Source: Bariatricus massiliensis
GTDB taxonomy: Bacteria > Bacillota > Clostridia > Lachnospirales > Lachnospiraceae
Assembly: GCF_900086725.1 (NCBI RefSeq)
Contig: NZ_LT574837.1
Location: 786,760-850,759 of the forward strand
DNA: 64,000 nt
Reading direction: 5' to 3'
Shown: piece after piece, positions 25,898 through 34,188 of the stretch
Numbering within the stretch: position 1 is the stretch's first letter
Layout: each line of letters opens with the position of its first letter
Notes under the pieces: generated by a model
Databases searched by the model: none
Told to the model about the DNA's origin: nothing
Seen by the model: the letters and a program-made list of their open reading frames with translations, nothing else
Translations under genes and position numbers: made by a program

Positions 25898-26665
25898 CTA
25901 ATTCACTGTCACTTTCATTCCAAGCACGACCAGCCGCTCATCGTTGTTATCCTTCGTACACGTCGACAAGGTGACGATCTGCGCGTCCGTCCCCGGAGAC
26001 ACTTCTGTGTCATAGAGACTGGCCCCCTTCGTCGCGGCAATAAACGACTCAAAGGTCGCGTCATCCGCAAATTGATACGTATAACTTTCCGATGTGTCCT
26101 TCACCACGCCCACAGAATAAATCTGGTACTTGATCTCCGCTCCGTCCGGCGTATAAATATAAAAGAAAGGATATTTTTTATAGAACTCCTGATCCTTATA
26201 TTCCTCCAACCTGTTGAACATCGTCTTATTGTTCATACGATGCCCGTACACTATCGTATTTTTGTCATTAAAATCGGGATGGTTGTCTACATTGACAAAA
26301 ATAGTCCCTACCGTATTCTCATACCCCTTAAAGGTCTTATCCAGATATTCTTCATTATCCTTGCCTTGAACTACCGGGTAGTTAATAATAGAAGGTTCAT
26401 CAAATCGAATCCACGCAACTACATCGGGATTGATTTCCCTAAGGGCGTCAAAATCCACCCGGAACCTGTCATCTTTGGTAGAAATTGCCGTCTCCTCCAA
26501 GTCATGATACTCTGTTTTCCCCTTGCTGTATCCATAATATATCTTTCCCAGCTGAAAAGCCGAAACCACAAAAACAATAACAGCAACAATCAGAATAACC
26601 GTACTGACAATGCCGCCCTTCTTCTTTTTCCGTCTTCCTCTGTGATATTTCTTACGTTCGCTCAT
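25898..26665 (-). CDS. srtB: Class B sortase
   Basis: 255 residues: a Lys/Arg-rich cytoplasmic start, one membrane anchor (about 20-42) and a sortase domain. The catalytic triad is visible: His in IVYGHRMNN, Cys in VTLSTCTKDN and Arg in DERLVVLG. It attaches proteins to peptidoglycan or polymerises pilins. No substrate gene is adjacent; the thioester adhesin at the left edge is the only candidate cell-wall protein in view. Confidence 0.92.
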   Translation of the reverse strand: MSERKKYHRGRRKKKKGGIVSTVILIVAVIVFVVSAFQLGKIYYGYSKGKTEYHDLEETAISTKDDRFRVDFDALREINPDVVAWIRFDEPSIINYPVVQGKDNEEYLDKTFKGYENTVGTIFVNVDNHPDFNDKNTIVYGHRMNNKTMFNRLEEYKDQEFYKKYPFFYIYTPDGAEIKYQIYSVGVVKDTSESYTYQFADDATFESFIAATKGASLYDTEVSPGTDAQIVTLSTCTKDNNDERLVVLGMKVTVN

Positions 26666-26871
26666 CTATATCCTCCTCTGTACCGTCTGGCCCCCGCGGT
26701 GCAATCTGTGTCTGCTTTTTTTAGTGTATCACACTTTTTATATTTTTTTAATAGTGAGTTTATTGATTCTGCGTAAAAAAAGCGTAAAATAGCACTTATG
26801 TAAGGTTGACCGCAAACAGAATCTCTCTGCGGATATCTCCTTAGAATATAAAATGATTGGATGATGTATTT

Positions 26872-27267
26872 ATGAAGGAAAAATTTATAAGATTTATGTA
26901 TGGCCGCTATGGAGTGGATGCTTTTGGTAAATTTCTTGTAATCTTAGGTCTGGCGCTTATTATCTTTTCGGGATTCACCAGATTCCGCCTGATTCCGCTT
27001 CTGGCCTGGGTGGTGATTATCTATGCGTATTTCCGAATCTTCTCAAGAAATATTTACAAGCGCTCCGCCGAGAACCAGTCCTATCTGAAGCGTACCGCTA
27101 AGATTCGCAGTTTCTGGTGGAACCAGAAGAACCTTATGAAGCAACGGAAAACACACCATATATACAAGTGCCCAAGCTGCCACCAGAAAATCCGCGTGCC
27201 AAAGGGCAAAGGAAAGATTGAGATTCGCTGTCCCAAATGTCAGAATACATTTGTAAAGAGGAGTTAA
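26872..27267 (+). CDS. Small membrane protein with C-terminal zinc ribbon
   Basis: 131 residues. Two hydrophobic segments (about 17-55), a basic stretch, and a C-terminal ribbon CPSCHQKIRVPKGKGK ending CPKCQNTF, with two CxxC pairs of the MJ0042/zinc-ribbon kind. The ATG at 26872 is chosen because the family-like start MKEKFIRFMYG follows. The next gene starts one base after the stop, so this begins a four-gene operon. Function unknown. Confidence 0.7.
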   Translation: MKEKFIRFMYGRYGVDAFGKFLVILGLALIIFSGFTRFRLIPLLAWVVIIYAYFRIFSRNIYKRSAENQSYLKRTAKIRSFWWNQKNLMKQRKTHHIYKCPSCHQKIRVPKGKGKIEIRCPKCQNTFVKRS

Positions 27268-27268
27268 C

Positions 27269-28135
27269 ATGTTCGGATATATCATTATCAACAAAGGAGA
27301 GATGAAATTCAAAGACTATGATGTCTACCATGGATTTTACTGCGGACTGTGCCGTACTTTAAAAAGCCAGTATGGCTTAAAAGGACAAATGACCCTCTCC
27401 TTCGATATGACCTTCCTTCTTGTATTGCTGAGCGGCCTGTACGAACCGGAGACAACGGCAGGTGTTGCCAAATGTGCCGCACATCCTCTGGAGAAGCACC
27501 CGTATTTCACCAATGAATGCTCCGAATATGTAGCAGATATGAACCTGCTCTTATCCTATTACAAGTGCCTTGATGACTGGCATGATGAGCGAAAATATGG
27601 GAAACTGGTTTATTCTAAGGCATTACAAAAAGCGGTAGATAAAATAAAAGAAAAATATCCCGACAAATTCGCCGCAATCACGAAAGCATTGCTGGACATT
27701 GAAGCCTGTGAGAAAACGGGAGATATGGATATCGACAAGATGGCCGGATATTTCGGTCGTGTGATGGAAGAGATTTTTGCTTACCGTCAGGACGAATGGT
27801 GCGAGACGCTGCGCGCCATGGGTTTCTTTCTCGGTAAATATATCTATCTCGCCGATGCTTATGAGGATGTGGAAAAGGATCAGAAGGAAGGAAATTACAA
27901 CCCATTGGCGCACAAGTTCGGACAGCCCGATTTCGAGCAGGAATGTAGACGAATTTTGACTATGATGATGTCTGAGTGCTGCAGGCGGTTTGAAATTCTC
28001 CCCATAATACAGTATACTGAGATTCTAAGAAATATTCTCTACTCCGGTGTGTGGTATCGTTTTGATCTGGCAACGGAGAAACGCAAACAGCAAAAAGAAG
28101 AGATTCAGGAGAAAAATAATGCAGGATCCATATAG
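27269..28135 (+). CDS. DUF5685 family protein
   Basis: 288 residues beginning MFGYIIINKGEMKFKDYDVYH with YCGLCRTL (Cys pair near residue 27), a largely helical protein with CAAHPLEKHPYF and a DAYEDVEKDQKEGNYNPL motif typical of DUF5685. The arrangement of acidic helices recalls isoprenoid-type or phytoene-like folds, but no function is established. It overlaps the J-domain gene by 17 nt. Confidence 0.8.
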   Translation: MFGYIIINKGEMKFKDYDVYHGFYCGLCRTLKSQYGLKGQMTLSFDMTFLLVLLSGLYEPETTAGVAKCAAHPLEKHPYFTNECSEYVADMNLLLSYYKCLDDWHDERKYGKLVYSKALQKAVDKIKEKYPDKFAAITKALLDIEACEKTGDMDIDKMAGYFGRVMEEIFAYRQDEWCETLRAMGFFLGKYIYLADAYEDVEKDQKEGNYNPLAHKFGQPDFEQECRRILTMMMSECCRRFEILPIIQYTEILRNILYSGVWYRFDLATEKRKQQKEEIQEKNNAGSI

Positions 28136-28850
28136 TGTGTTGGGAGTTTCAAGAGATGCTTCCGACGAAGATATCAAGAAGGCCTACCGGGCAAAGAGCC
28201 GTAAATACCACCCGGACGCCAATATCAACAATCCGGACAAAGATACCGCAGAAGCCAAATTTAAAGAAGTACAGCAGGCTTACGAGCAAATTATGCACGA
28301 AAAAGAATATGGCCCTTCCTACTCCTCCCAAAGCGGAAGCTCCTACGGCGGATACGGGGAGGCAGGAGGTTTCGGCGGTTTCGGTGGTTTTGGCGGCTTC
28401 GGTCCTTTTGGCGGATTTTACGGCCAGTACCAGCAGCAAAGCCGGCAGGCCAATAATGAGAGCGAAGAGACCGTCTACCTGAGGGCAGCCGCCAACTATA
28501 TAAACAGCGGCCACTATCAGGAAGCCCTGAATGTATTGAACAACATGAAGGACCGAAGTGCAAAATGGTACTACTACAGCGCAGCAGCAAATTCAGGGGC
28601 GGGCAACAACGTCATCGCCCTCGAGCACGCGAAGGAAGCGCTCAAGCGGGAGCCAGATAATTATCAATACCAGACCCTCGTCAACCGTCTGGAAAACGGC
28701 GGAAGTTGGTACGAAAACATGAGAACACCTTACGGCGGTTCCCCTCTGTCGGGAAACGACTTCTGTGTGAAGCTTTGCATTGCCAATCTGGTATGCAATC
28801 TTTGCTGCGGCGGAAGTGGTTTCTGCTGTGGCGGAAGACCGTATTATTAA
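28119..28850 (+). CDS. J-domain protein with Gly/Phe linker and TPR-like region
   Basis: 243 residues: N-terminal J domain (PYSVLGVSRDASDEDIKKAY, HPD in KYHPDANIN), a Gly/Phe/Tyr-rich linker (about 70-105), a TPR-like helical part (about 120-190, YINSGHYQEALNVLNNM), and a Cys-rich tail NLCCGGSGFCCGGRPYY. It lacks the DnaJ zinc-finger and C-terminal domains, so it is a specialised DnaK co-chaperone. Start set by CAGGAG and the J-domain; translation is coupled to the DUF5685 gene. Confidence 0.85.
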   Translation: MQDPYSVLGVSRDASDEDIKKAYRAKSRKYHPDANINNPDKDTAEAKFKEVQQAYEQIMHEKEYGPSYSSQSGSSYGGYGEAGGFGGFGGFGGFGPFGGFYGQYQQQSRQANNESEETVYLRAAANYINSGHYQEALNVLNNMKDRSAKWYYYSAAANSGAGNNVIALEHAKEALKREPDNYQYQTLVNRLENGGSWYENMRTPYGGSPLSGNDFCVKLCIANLVCNLCCGGSGFCCGGRPYY

Positions 28851-28867
28851 GAACAGGAGGTTTTAAC

Positions 28868-29395
28868 ATGTTAGATTATCTTGTAATATATGAAAGCGAA
28901 ACAGGCAACACGAAAAAGATTGCCACCGAAATCTTTGCCGCACTCCCCGGAATGTCCAAAGATTTGATTCAGCTCCATGAACGGACCGATATTCCCGAAG
29001 CAAAAGTTTATTTTGTAGGTTTCTGTGTCCACCGCGGCACATGCAGTCTGGAAGTAGGAAATTTTCTTGGGAGTCTTTCCGCAAAAGCAGTGGCTTTGTT
29101 CGGCACTTGCGGCGCAGGGAACTCTGAGGAATATTTCCGTAATATTGAGAACAGCGCCCGCATCTGGCTGGAAGACGACAACCTATACCTTGGCGGTTTC
29201 ATCTGTCAAGGCAAGATGCCCCAGCAGGTGCGCATGAAATATGAGTCTATGCTGCATCAAGGAGACAGCGAGGAGGATGAAAAGGTCAAACGGCAGATTC
29301 AGAACTTTGACGCAGCTATGGTTCATCCCGACAAAGGCGATTTATGCCATGCCAAAGAATTTGTAAATCAATGTTTGAAAAAGCTCTCGGAATAA
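28868..29395 (+). CDS. Flavodoxin-family protein
   Basis: 175 residues with the FMN phosphate loop SETGNTKKIA near the start, then FFG-type strands (VYFVGFCVHRGTC, AVALFGTCGAG). It is the size of flavodoxin/BilS-like proteins, so it is probably an FMN electron carrier or reductase subunit; a BilS relation is possible but not established here. AGGAGG upstream. Last gene of the zinc-ribbon/DUF5685/J-domain operon; its stop lies in the terminator. Confidence 0.75.
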   Translation: MLDYLVIYESETGNTKKIATEIFAALPGMSKDLIQLHERTDIPEAKVYFVGFCVHRGTCSLEVGNFLGSLSAKAVALFGTCGAGNSEEYFRNIENSARIWLEDDNLYLGGFICQGKMPQQVRMKYESMLHQGDSEEDEKVKRQIQNFDAAMVHPDKGDLCHAKEFVNQCLKKLSE

Positions 29396-29415
29396 CCACC
29401 TCCGGGAGCCTTTTT
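29383..29415 (+). terminator. Terminator of the DUF5685 operon
   Basis: GCTCTCGGA pairs with TCCGGGAGC (one mismatch) and is followed by CTTTTTAA. It overlaps the stop codon of the flavodoxin gene. Confidence 0.8.
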
Positions 29416-29433
29416 AACATAGAAAATTCTTTG

Positions 29434-29913
29434 TTAATTCCTTGTAACCTTCAAAGCTGATTTTTTATAATCATATGGAATACTTGTCCCTACTACCACA
29501 TCTTCAATCTTTTCTATAATAAGCCAGTCGTCCATATTCCCTTGATGGTCAAAGTCTAACGGTTCGATTTTTTCTACATCTTCAAATTCTACCAAGCATA
29601 AGCACTTCTTATGCCAGCGTACCTTCTGTTTTTCAGATAAGTTTAACATACCTTGGTTTTCTTCAAGAATTTTTGTTATTTCTTCATCCGTTAACTTGAT
29701 ATAATTTTGAACATTTTTCACGATTGCTGTCGCTGTTATTAAGGCACTTCCTTTTTCCATAAAATAAAGGCGTTCTCCCACAAAAACCCTGCTGTGTGGA
29801 ATCTTCCTGCCTGCTGCCCCGCGGACGACCATAGTCTTTGTACCCTCTAAAATTTTATCAAGTACCCTTTCGCCTTTCTTTCCCACATTATCACAATATA
29901 TTAAATGTACCAT
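29434..29913 (-). CDS. Uncharacterised protein, ASCH/PUA-like
   Basis: 159 residues, mixed alpha/beta with RKIPHSRVFVGERLYFMEKGSALI, a beta-rich pattern resembling ASCH/PUA-type RNA- or modified-base-binding folds (weak). It lies 4 bp downstream of the AraC/GyrI gene on the same strand and is very likely co-transcribed. Function unknown. Confidence 0.5.
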   Translation of the reverse strand: MVHLIYCDNVGKKGERVLDKILEGTKTMVVRGAAGRKIPHSRVFVGERLYFMEKGSALITATAIVKNVQNYIKLTDEEITKILEENQGMLNLSEKQKVRWHKKCLCLVEFEDVEKIEPLDFDHQGNMDDWLIIEKIEDVVVGTSIPYDYKKSALKVTRN

Positions 29914-29917
29914 TTTA

Positions 29918-30781
29918 TTAAACCTCCTCTATAATGGGTATCCATATTTGACTTAAATAATTAGTATCGTAAGAGTTTCCGTCGCTATACCATTCTAATT
30001 CCGGGCAGGGAGCATGCTTAAAGGGATAACTTACCAGCCATTCTTCATTCAGATATTTCCAGCCTTGGTGTATAGACTGTGGCGCCACACCTACGCAGTC
30101 AAATACCGCCCAAGTCGTCTCAGGCAGTACGATTTCTGTAAAACCGTCCGGCGGCTCCTCATCAGATATGACCATAATAGAATATTCTAACTCCTTACAA
30201 TTTTCATCATAGTAGTCAAACACCCCGAACATGCCTTTCGGATTTCCCCTGTCCAAAGATACCAGTTTTGCATAGCTTCCATTTTTTTGACAGTCACACC
30301 AAAACTCTGGAACTTTTTGATAATGCTCATTATTTACGCACGAAACTTTGATACTTTTTCCAATCAGCCTCAAACTCGGTTTTCTCTCAAGCCTCCATAA
30401 AAATTTTTGTTTTTCCGCCACCTGCATTTTGGGCATGACAGCCAATTCCACATTTTTTTCTCGTGCTTCCTTCGGCGTAACACCATGAAACTGCTGAAAG
30501 GCTTTCGTAAACGAAGTAGGCGAATTATATCCATATTTATAGCTAATATCTACAATTCGTAAATCCGTACTTTTCAAATCATATCCTGCCAGAGTTAATT
30601 TTCTGCTGCGGACGTATTCAGCAAAACTAATGCCAATCATATAAGAAAATACTTTTTGGAAAAAATCAAATGAGCAGCCTGCCATTTTGGCTATTTCCTC
30701 ATTGTCAACCGCTTCTTCTTTTCTCTGTAGATGATTCTCGATATAATCAATAATTTTCTGTAATTTTTCATTCCATTCCAT
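29918..30781 (-). CDS. AraC-family regulator with GyrI-like effector domain
   Basis: 287 residues: N-terminal AraC double helix-turn-helix (about 1-105; EIAKMAGCSFDFFQKVFSYM and YKYGYNSPTSFTKAFQQFHG) followed by a GyrI-like small-molecule binding domain (about 125-285; SIKVSCVNNEHY, WAVFDCVGVAP). Such proteins bind hydrophobic or amphipathic compounds. It is paired with the downstream 159-residue protein. Confidence 0.85.
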   Translation of the reverse strand: MEWNEKLQKIIDYIENHLQRKEEAVDNEEIAKMAGCSFDFFQKVFSYMIGISFAEYVRSRKLTLAGYDLKSTDLRIVDISYKYGYNSPTSFTKAFQQFHGVTPKEAREKNVELAVMPKMQVAEKQKFLWRLERKPSLRLIGKSIKVSCVNNEHYQKVPEFWCDCQKNGSYAKLVSLDRGNPKGMFGVFDYYDENCKELEYSIMVISDEEPPDGFTEIVLPETTWAVFDCVGVAPQSIHQGWKYLNEEWLVSYPFKHAPCPELEWYSDGNSYDTNYLSQIWIPIIEEV

Positions 30782-30875
30782 AATGATATATTATACCCGC
30801 CTTTCTAAAACTACATTCTAACATGTACGGCCATTATTTTCAGCTCATTTTCCGTACTGGGCGGATAGCAATAAA

Positions 30876-31055
30876 AGGGGATATAGTAACAAAGTGGACA
30901 AGTCCACTTCAACTCCCTATATCCCTCACTCACAAGGAACTTGTACACTTTGTGCGCCAATGTGCGGCTGCAAAGCAGCTTTCCTCTGCACATTGTGTGC
31001 ATCCCCCGGAAGGTTTTTATAACATAGGGGACGAAGTTTCCTATGTTATAAAAAA
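30876..31055 (+). repeat. Dispersed intergenic repeat, long copy B
   Basis: About 180 bp. Left end: core AAAGTGGACAAGTCCACTT (30891-30909) flanked by complementary arms GGGATATAG and CTATATCCC. Middle: ACAAAGTGGACAAG is inversely repeated by CTTGTACACTTTGT; CAATGTGC pairs with GCACATTG around GCTGC-AAA-GCAGC. Right end: TATAACATAGG pairs with CCTATGTTATA. It closely matches 57874-58043 base for base over most of its length. Confidence 0.85.
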
Positions 31056-31057
31056 TA

Positions 31058-31089
31058 CCCGAATAACCTGCAAATCAAGGTTATTCGGG
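31058..31089 (-). terminator. Terminator of the M18 aminopeptidase gene
   Basis: CCCGAATAACCT pairs perfectly with AGGTTATTCGGG (12 bp, 8-nt loop); on the minus strand it is followed by TATTTTTTATAAC, which is the end of repeat copy B. Confidence 0.88.
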
Positions 31090-31107
31090 CATATGAAAAA
31101 TTTGTTT

Positions 31108-32403
31108 TTAAATCGTGTAGTAAGCTTTCAGAAAATCTGCCAGACTCTTCTGGTCCTTCACTCCAATAAGTTCTCTGCTGGAATGCATCGCCAGAAGTGG
31201 CACGCCCATATCAACCGTGCGCACAGGAATCATTGCGGACGCTATATTTCCCAACGTACTTCCGCCCACTTGGTCGGAGTGGTTGACGAACTTTTGGTAA
31301 GCAATTCCTTCCTTATCACAAATCTGCTGTACGACGGCTATGGCCTCACTGTCTGTGGCATAGCTCTGTGAACAGGCCTGTTTGATGCTGAATCCTTTAT
31401 TAAGGATATTTTTATTCATCGGGTCATATTTGCTCTCATGAGCCGGATGCAGTGCATGGCTCACATCCACCGACATCAGAAGGGTATTCATAAGGGCGCT
31501 TTTATATTCCATATCGCTAAAGCCAAGAGAGCCGTATATTTTCTCGAGCAGAATGCCGAGCAGAGTAGAGGCGGCCCCCTGCTTCGTGCGGCTTCCTATC
31601 TCTTCATGGTCAAATACAGCGATCACATTGATGCCACGGTCACGGACACTGTCCTCAATCCCGCTCACAAGCGCTTCCACAGAAGTCAAATTATCCAGTC
31701 TTGGCGCAGATAGGAATTCCTCCCCTGAGCCGATGACCATTCCCGCTTCCGGATTATATATGTTCAGTTCATAGTCCAGAATATCTCCGGCACTGACGCC
31801 AAGTTCCTCGGCTATCATGCCCTTAAGTGCATCCTTTATATCCTCTTTCTTTTCTGCAAGCCCCATGATTGGCTGCATATGAAGTTGTTTCGTCAGCTCC
31901 ATGCCTTTGTTCATTTCCCTGTCAAGATGTACCGCAACATTGGGAATAATAAGAACCGGTTTTTTCAAGTCCACCAGACGCACGTCAGGCTCAAACGGAT
32001 TCTCAGAGCGAAGGGCAACCTTTCCCGCCACGGAAAGCGGTCTGTCCAGCCAGCTCATCAAGTTCACTGAGCCATAGCCCTCCACATCTAATTTTACATA
32101 GCCGTCCGCAAAAATTTCCGGATTCGGCTTAATGTGAAGTCCGGGGAAATCCCCGTGTGCCGCACCGATGCGAAAGCCGTCGGAAGCCTCGGCCTGCCTG
32201 CCCACGGTAAACGCGAACAGCCCTGAGCCATACTGCTTTACCACATACTTTCCGCCCCTCTCAAGTGTCCAGCTGTCTTTCATAAAAAGCTCTGTAAATC
32301 CCGCCTCCACAAGCAGCTCTCTGGCTGCCTCCGCAGTGTGGTAAGCAGAAGTTGATTTTTCAATTAAGTCTAAAAGCCGTTTTGTGTGTTCTGTTGTACC
32401 CAT
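31108..32403 (-). CDS. M18-family aspartyl/leucyl aminopeptidase
   Basis: 431 residues, the M18 length. Metal-ligand motifs GAAHGDFPGLHIKP, APRLDNLTSVEAL, VFDHEEIGSRT and SVDVSHALHP are all present, with HSDQVGGSTLGNIA at the C-terminal ligand. A cytoplasmic zinc exopeptidase that trims N-terminal residues from peptides. It lies 15 bp downstream of an amino acid permease on the same strand, so they probably act together in peptide or amino acid use. Confidence 0.92.
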   Translation of the reverse strand: MGTTEHTKRLLDLIEKSTSAYHTAEAARELLVEAGFTELFMKDSWTLERGGKYVVKQYGSGLFAFTVGRQAEASDGFRIGAAHGDFPGLHIKPNPEIFADGYVKLDVEGYGSVNLMSWLDRPLSVAGKVALRSENPFEPDVRLVDLKKPVLIIPNVAVHLDREMNKGMELTKQLHMQPIMGLAEKKEDIKDALKGMIAEELGVSAGDILDYELNIYNPEAGMVIGSGEEFLSAPRLDNLTSVEALVSGIEDSVRDRGINVIAVFDHEEIGSRTKQGAASTLLGILLEKIYGSLGFSDMEYKSALMNTLLMSVDVSHALHPAHESKYDPMNKNILNKGFSIKQACSQSYATDSEAIAVVQQICDKEGIAYQKFVNHSDQVGGSTLGNIASAMIPVRTVDMGVPLLAMHSSRELIGVKDQKSLADFLKAYYTI

Positions 32404-32418
32404 AATTGCAAACTCCTT

Positions 32419-33822
32419 TTATTTTTTGTTAGTCCGCCTTGCAATTGCCGGCATAATAAGCCCTAGCCCGATAAGAATGAACGGTGTGATAATATTAAGC
32501 ACAAGCTGGAATGTATCCTCTGAATAGATTCCTAAAATACACGCGAAGGCAGTGAAGATAAAGCACCAGCCGCCCAGCGCCATTCCCAGCGTCCTGTTCT
32601 TGACAAAATAATACTCCGAAGAGAATTTGTCCCCGGCCTTTTTCAAAGCCACATAGGCCACAAATACCCAGAGATAACGCAGCGGCATACATACTGAATT
32701 TAATTTTACCAGCCATCTTACCAGTACGTCAACACTGCTTATGCCAAATGCCGGAACAACAATGAGAATTGCGACAATCACAAATACAAGCTTCATACCA
32801 TTGACATAAGTACCGTTCTTGTTCTGCTTCAGCATTGCCTTCGGTATGTAGGTCTCATCGGCGCTGTCAAGGAGCATGCGGAGCGGTGCGTCGATAGAGA
32901 GTATGAGTACACTGAGCTGGGATATCAGATTGGTCAGGGCGTACAGCACGACGAACAAATCTCCCACCTTATAGTACTCGCCCAGCTTCTGGAATGCATA
33001 ATAGGCCCCATTGGTCATCAGGTCGGCCGGAATATTATTGGAATCAAACATCATTCCCAGCGCGACTGTCCCAAGGATGGCACAAACAGTTACCATGACA
33101 GCCAGCGCAATCATACCCTTTGCAAAATCTTTTGCCGGGTTTTTCATCTTATTAACATAGGGTGAAATCTTTTCACATCCACCGACTGCAAAAACTAAAA
33201 TAGACAGGTTCAGGAAAAATTTCGCGTCAAATGTAGGCATAAATGTCTTCACAGACCAGTCAATCTTTGTAAGGCTTGCTCCGGTTATGGCAGGCGCGGC
33301 CAGCATCATCAAGATAAATAACAGGGACATGACAAACATAGCTGTTCCGGCAAGTGTACCCATCTTTTTCAATACGCCGATTCCCTTTGAGGACGCATAG
33401 ATAGCGACAATAAAAATAACCAGACAGAGGAACTGCATCAACATAGTGTTCATGCTGCTGACACGATTATCTCTGAAAACCGCCCAGCTCCCCGCTATAA
33501 GCGCGCCACTTGGCTTCTGTGATATATAAGGCATATGCACGACCCAGTAAGTCCACCCTGCCATATATGCCATTCTCGGTCCAATCGTCTCCTGTATCCA
33601 GGAACTCACTCCACCTCCTGCATGTTTGAACGCACTTCCCATCTCTCCAACCATAAGGGAGTACGGCACAAAATAAATCGCAAAGATTAACACCCATGAT
33701 ACAATCGCTTTGAGTCCATTGTACTCTGAAAATCCGTTGATGACGTTTCCAAATCCCCAAACTGCGGAAAATGCCATAAACGCAAGACTATACCACAAAA
33801 TCTTCTTGTCATTTGACTTCAT
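32419..33822 (-). CDS. APC-superfamily amino acid permease (glutamate/GABA antiporter type)
   Basis: 467 residues with about 12 membrane segments. The first reads WYSLAFMAFSAVWGFGNVIN, and SLMVGEMGSAFKHAGGGVSSW is the unwound-helix substrate region of the YjeM/GadC-like subgroup. The ATG at 33820-33822 follows AGAGAGG; the upstream ORF extension is basic and non-membrane. Co-transcribed with the M18 aminopeptidase. Confidence 0.88.
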   Translation of the reverse strand: MKSNDKKILWYSLAFMAFSAVWGFGNVINGFSEYNGLKAIVSWVLIFAIYFVPYSLMVGEMGSAFKHAGGGVSSWIQETIGPRMAYMAGWTYWVVHMPYISQKPSGALIAGSWAVFRDNRVSSMNTMLMQFLCLVIFIVAIYASSKGIGVLKKMGTLAGTAMFVMSLLFILMMLAAPAITGASLTKIDWSVKTFMPTFDAKFFLNLSILVFAVGGCEKISPYVNKMKNPAKDFAKGMIALAVMVTVCAILGTVALGMMFDSNNIPADLMTNGAYYAFQKLGEYYKVGDLFVVLYALTNLISQLSVLILSIDAPLRMLLDSADETYIPKAMLKQNKNGTYVNGMKLVFVIVAILIVVPAFGISSVDVLVRWLVKLNSVCMPLRYLWVFVAYVALKKAGDKFSSEYYFVKNRTLGMALGGWCFIFTAFACILGIYSEDTFQLVLNIITPFILIGLGLIMPAIARRTNKK

Positions 33823-34188
33823 CTTTTTAACCTCTCTTTTTCTTTCTCTCTGTTTTGTTTTCCCCAGCAGGAAATCTTTCATTTCTTGCCTTAGCCAATA
33901 TAACATAGTCTGCCATTATGCACAATATAGTTTTGTATTTATGGTGTATTTTTGTGTATTATATATAATTTTTTATCTTTATTTTTGTGAATTTAGCTTT
34001 AGTTAAAATTGATGTGGCTTTTTGCATTTTTCTTCCCGGGTTCTTTCATTTCACCCCCTAAATATACTTTTTCCCACACCTTTCAAAGGCGAATATGAAT
34101 ATTAAAAACAGATATCCGTCATTATAATCTCCCGCTTATATGTCCTATATAAAAATAAGTATTTGCTTTTTCTTTTTCATTGTACCTA
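33823..34188. other. AT-rich intergenic region
   Basis: 366 bp without a gene. It carries the permease promoter at its left end and otherwise long T-rich and A-rich runs; no RNA gene or clear terminator was recognised. Confidence 0.5.
33897..33925 (-). promoter_or_regulatory. Promoter of the permease-aminopeptidase operon
   Basis: On the minus strand TTGTGC, 17 bp, TATATT, about 75 bp upstream of the permease start. Confidence 0.5.

Noticed and set aside
28330..28430. Tandem repeat in the J-domain gene (Gly/Phe-rich GGT-type runs)
   Set aside because: This is the normal Gly/Phe linker of the J-domain protein, not a separate repeat element.
30811..31002. 63-codon minus-strand ORF and a longer plus-strand ORF over the intergenic repeat
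   Set aside because: They overlap the structured repeat; the matching repeat at 57.9 kb does not keep the frame, so these are chance frames.
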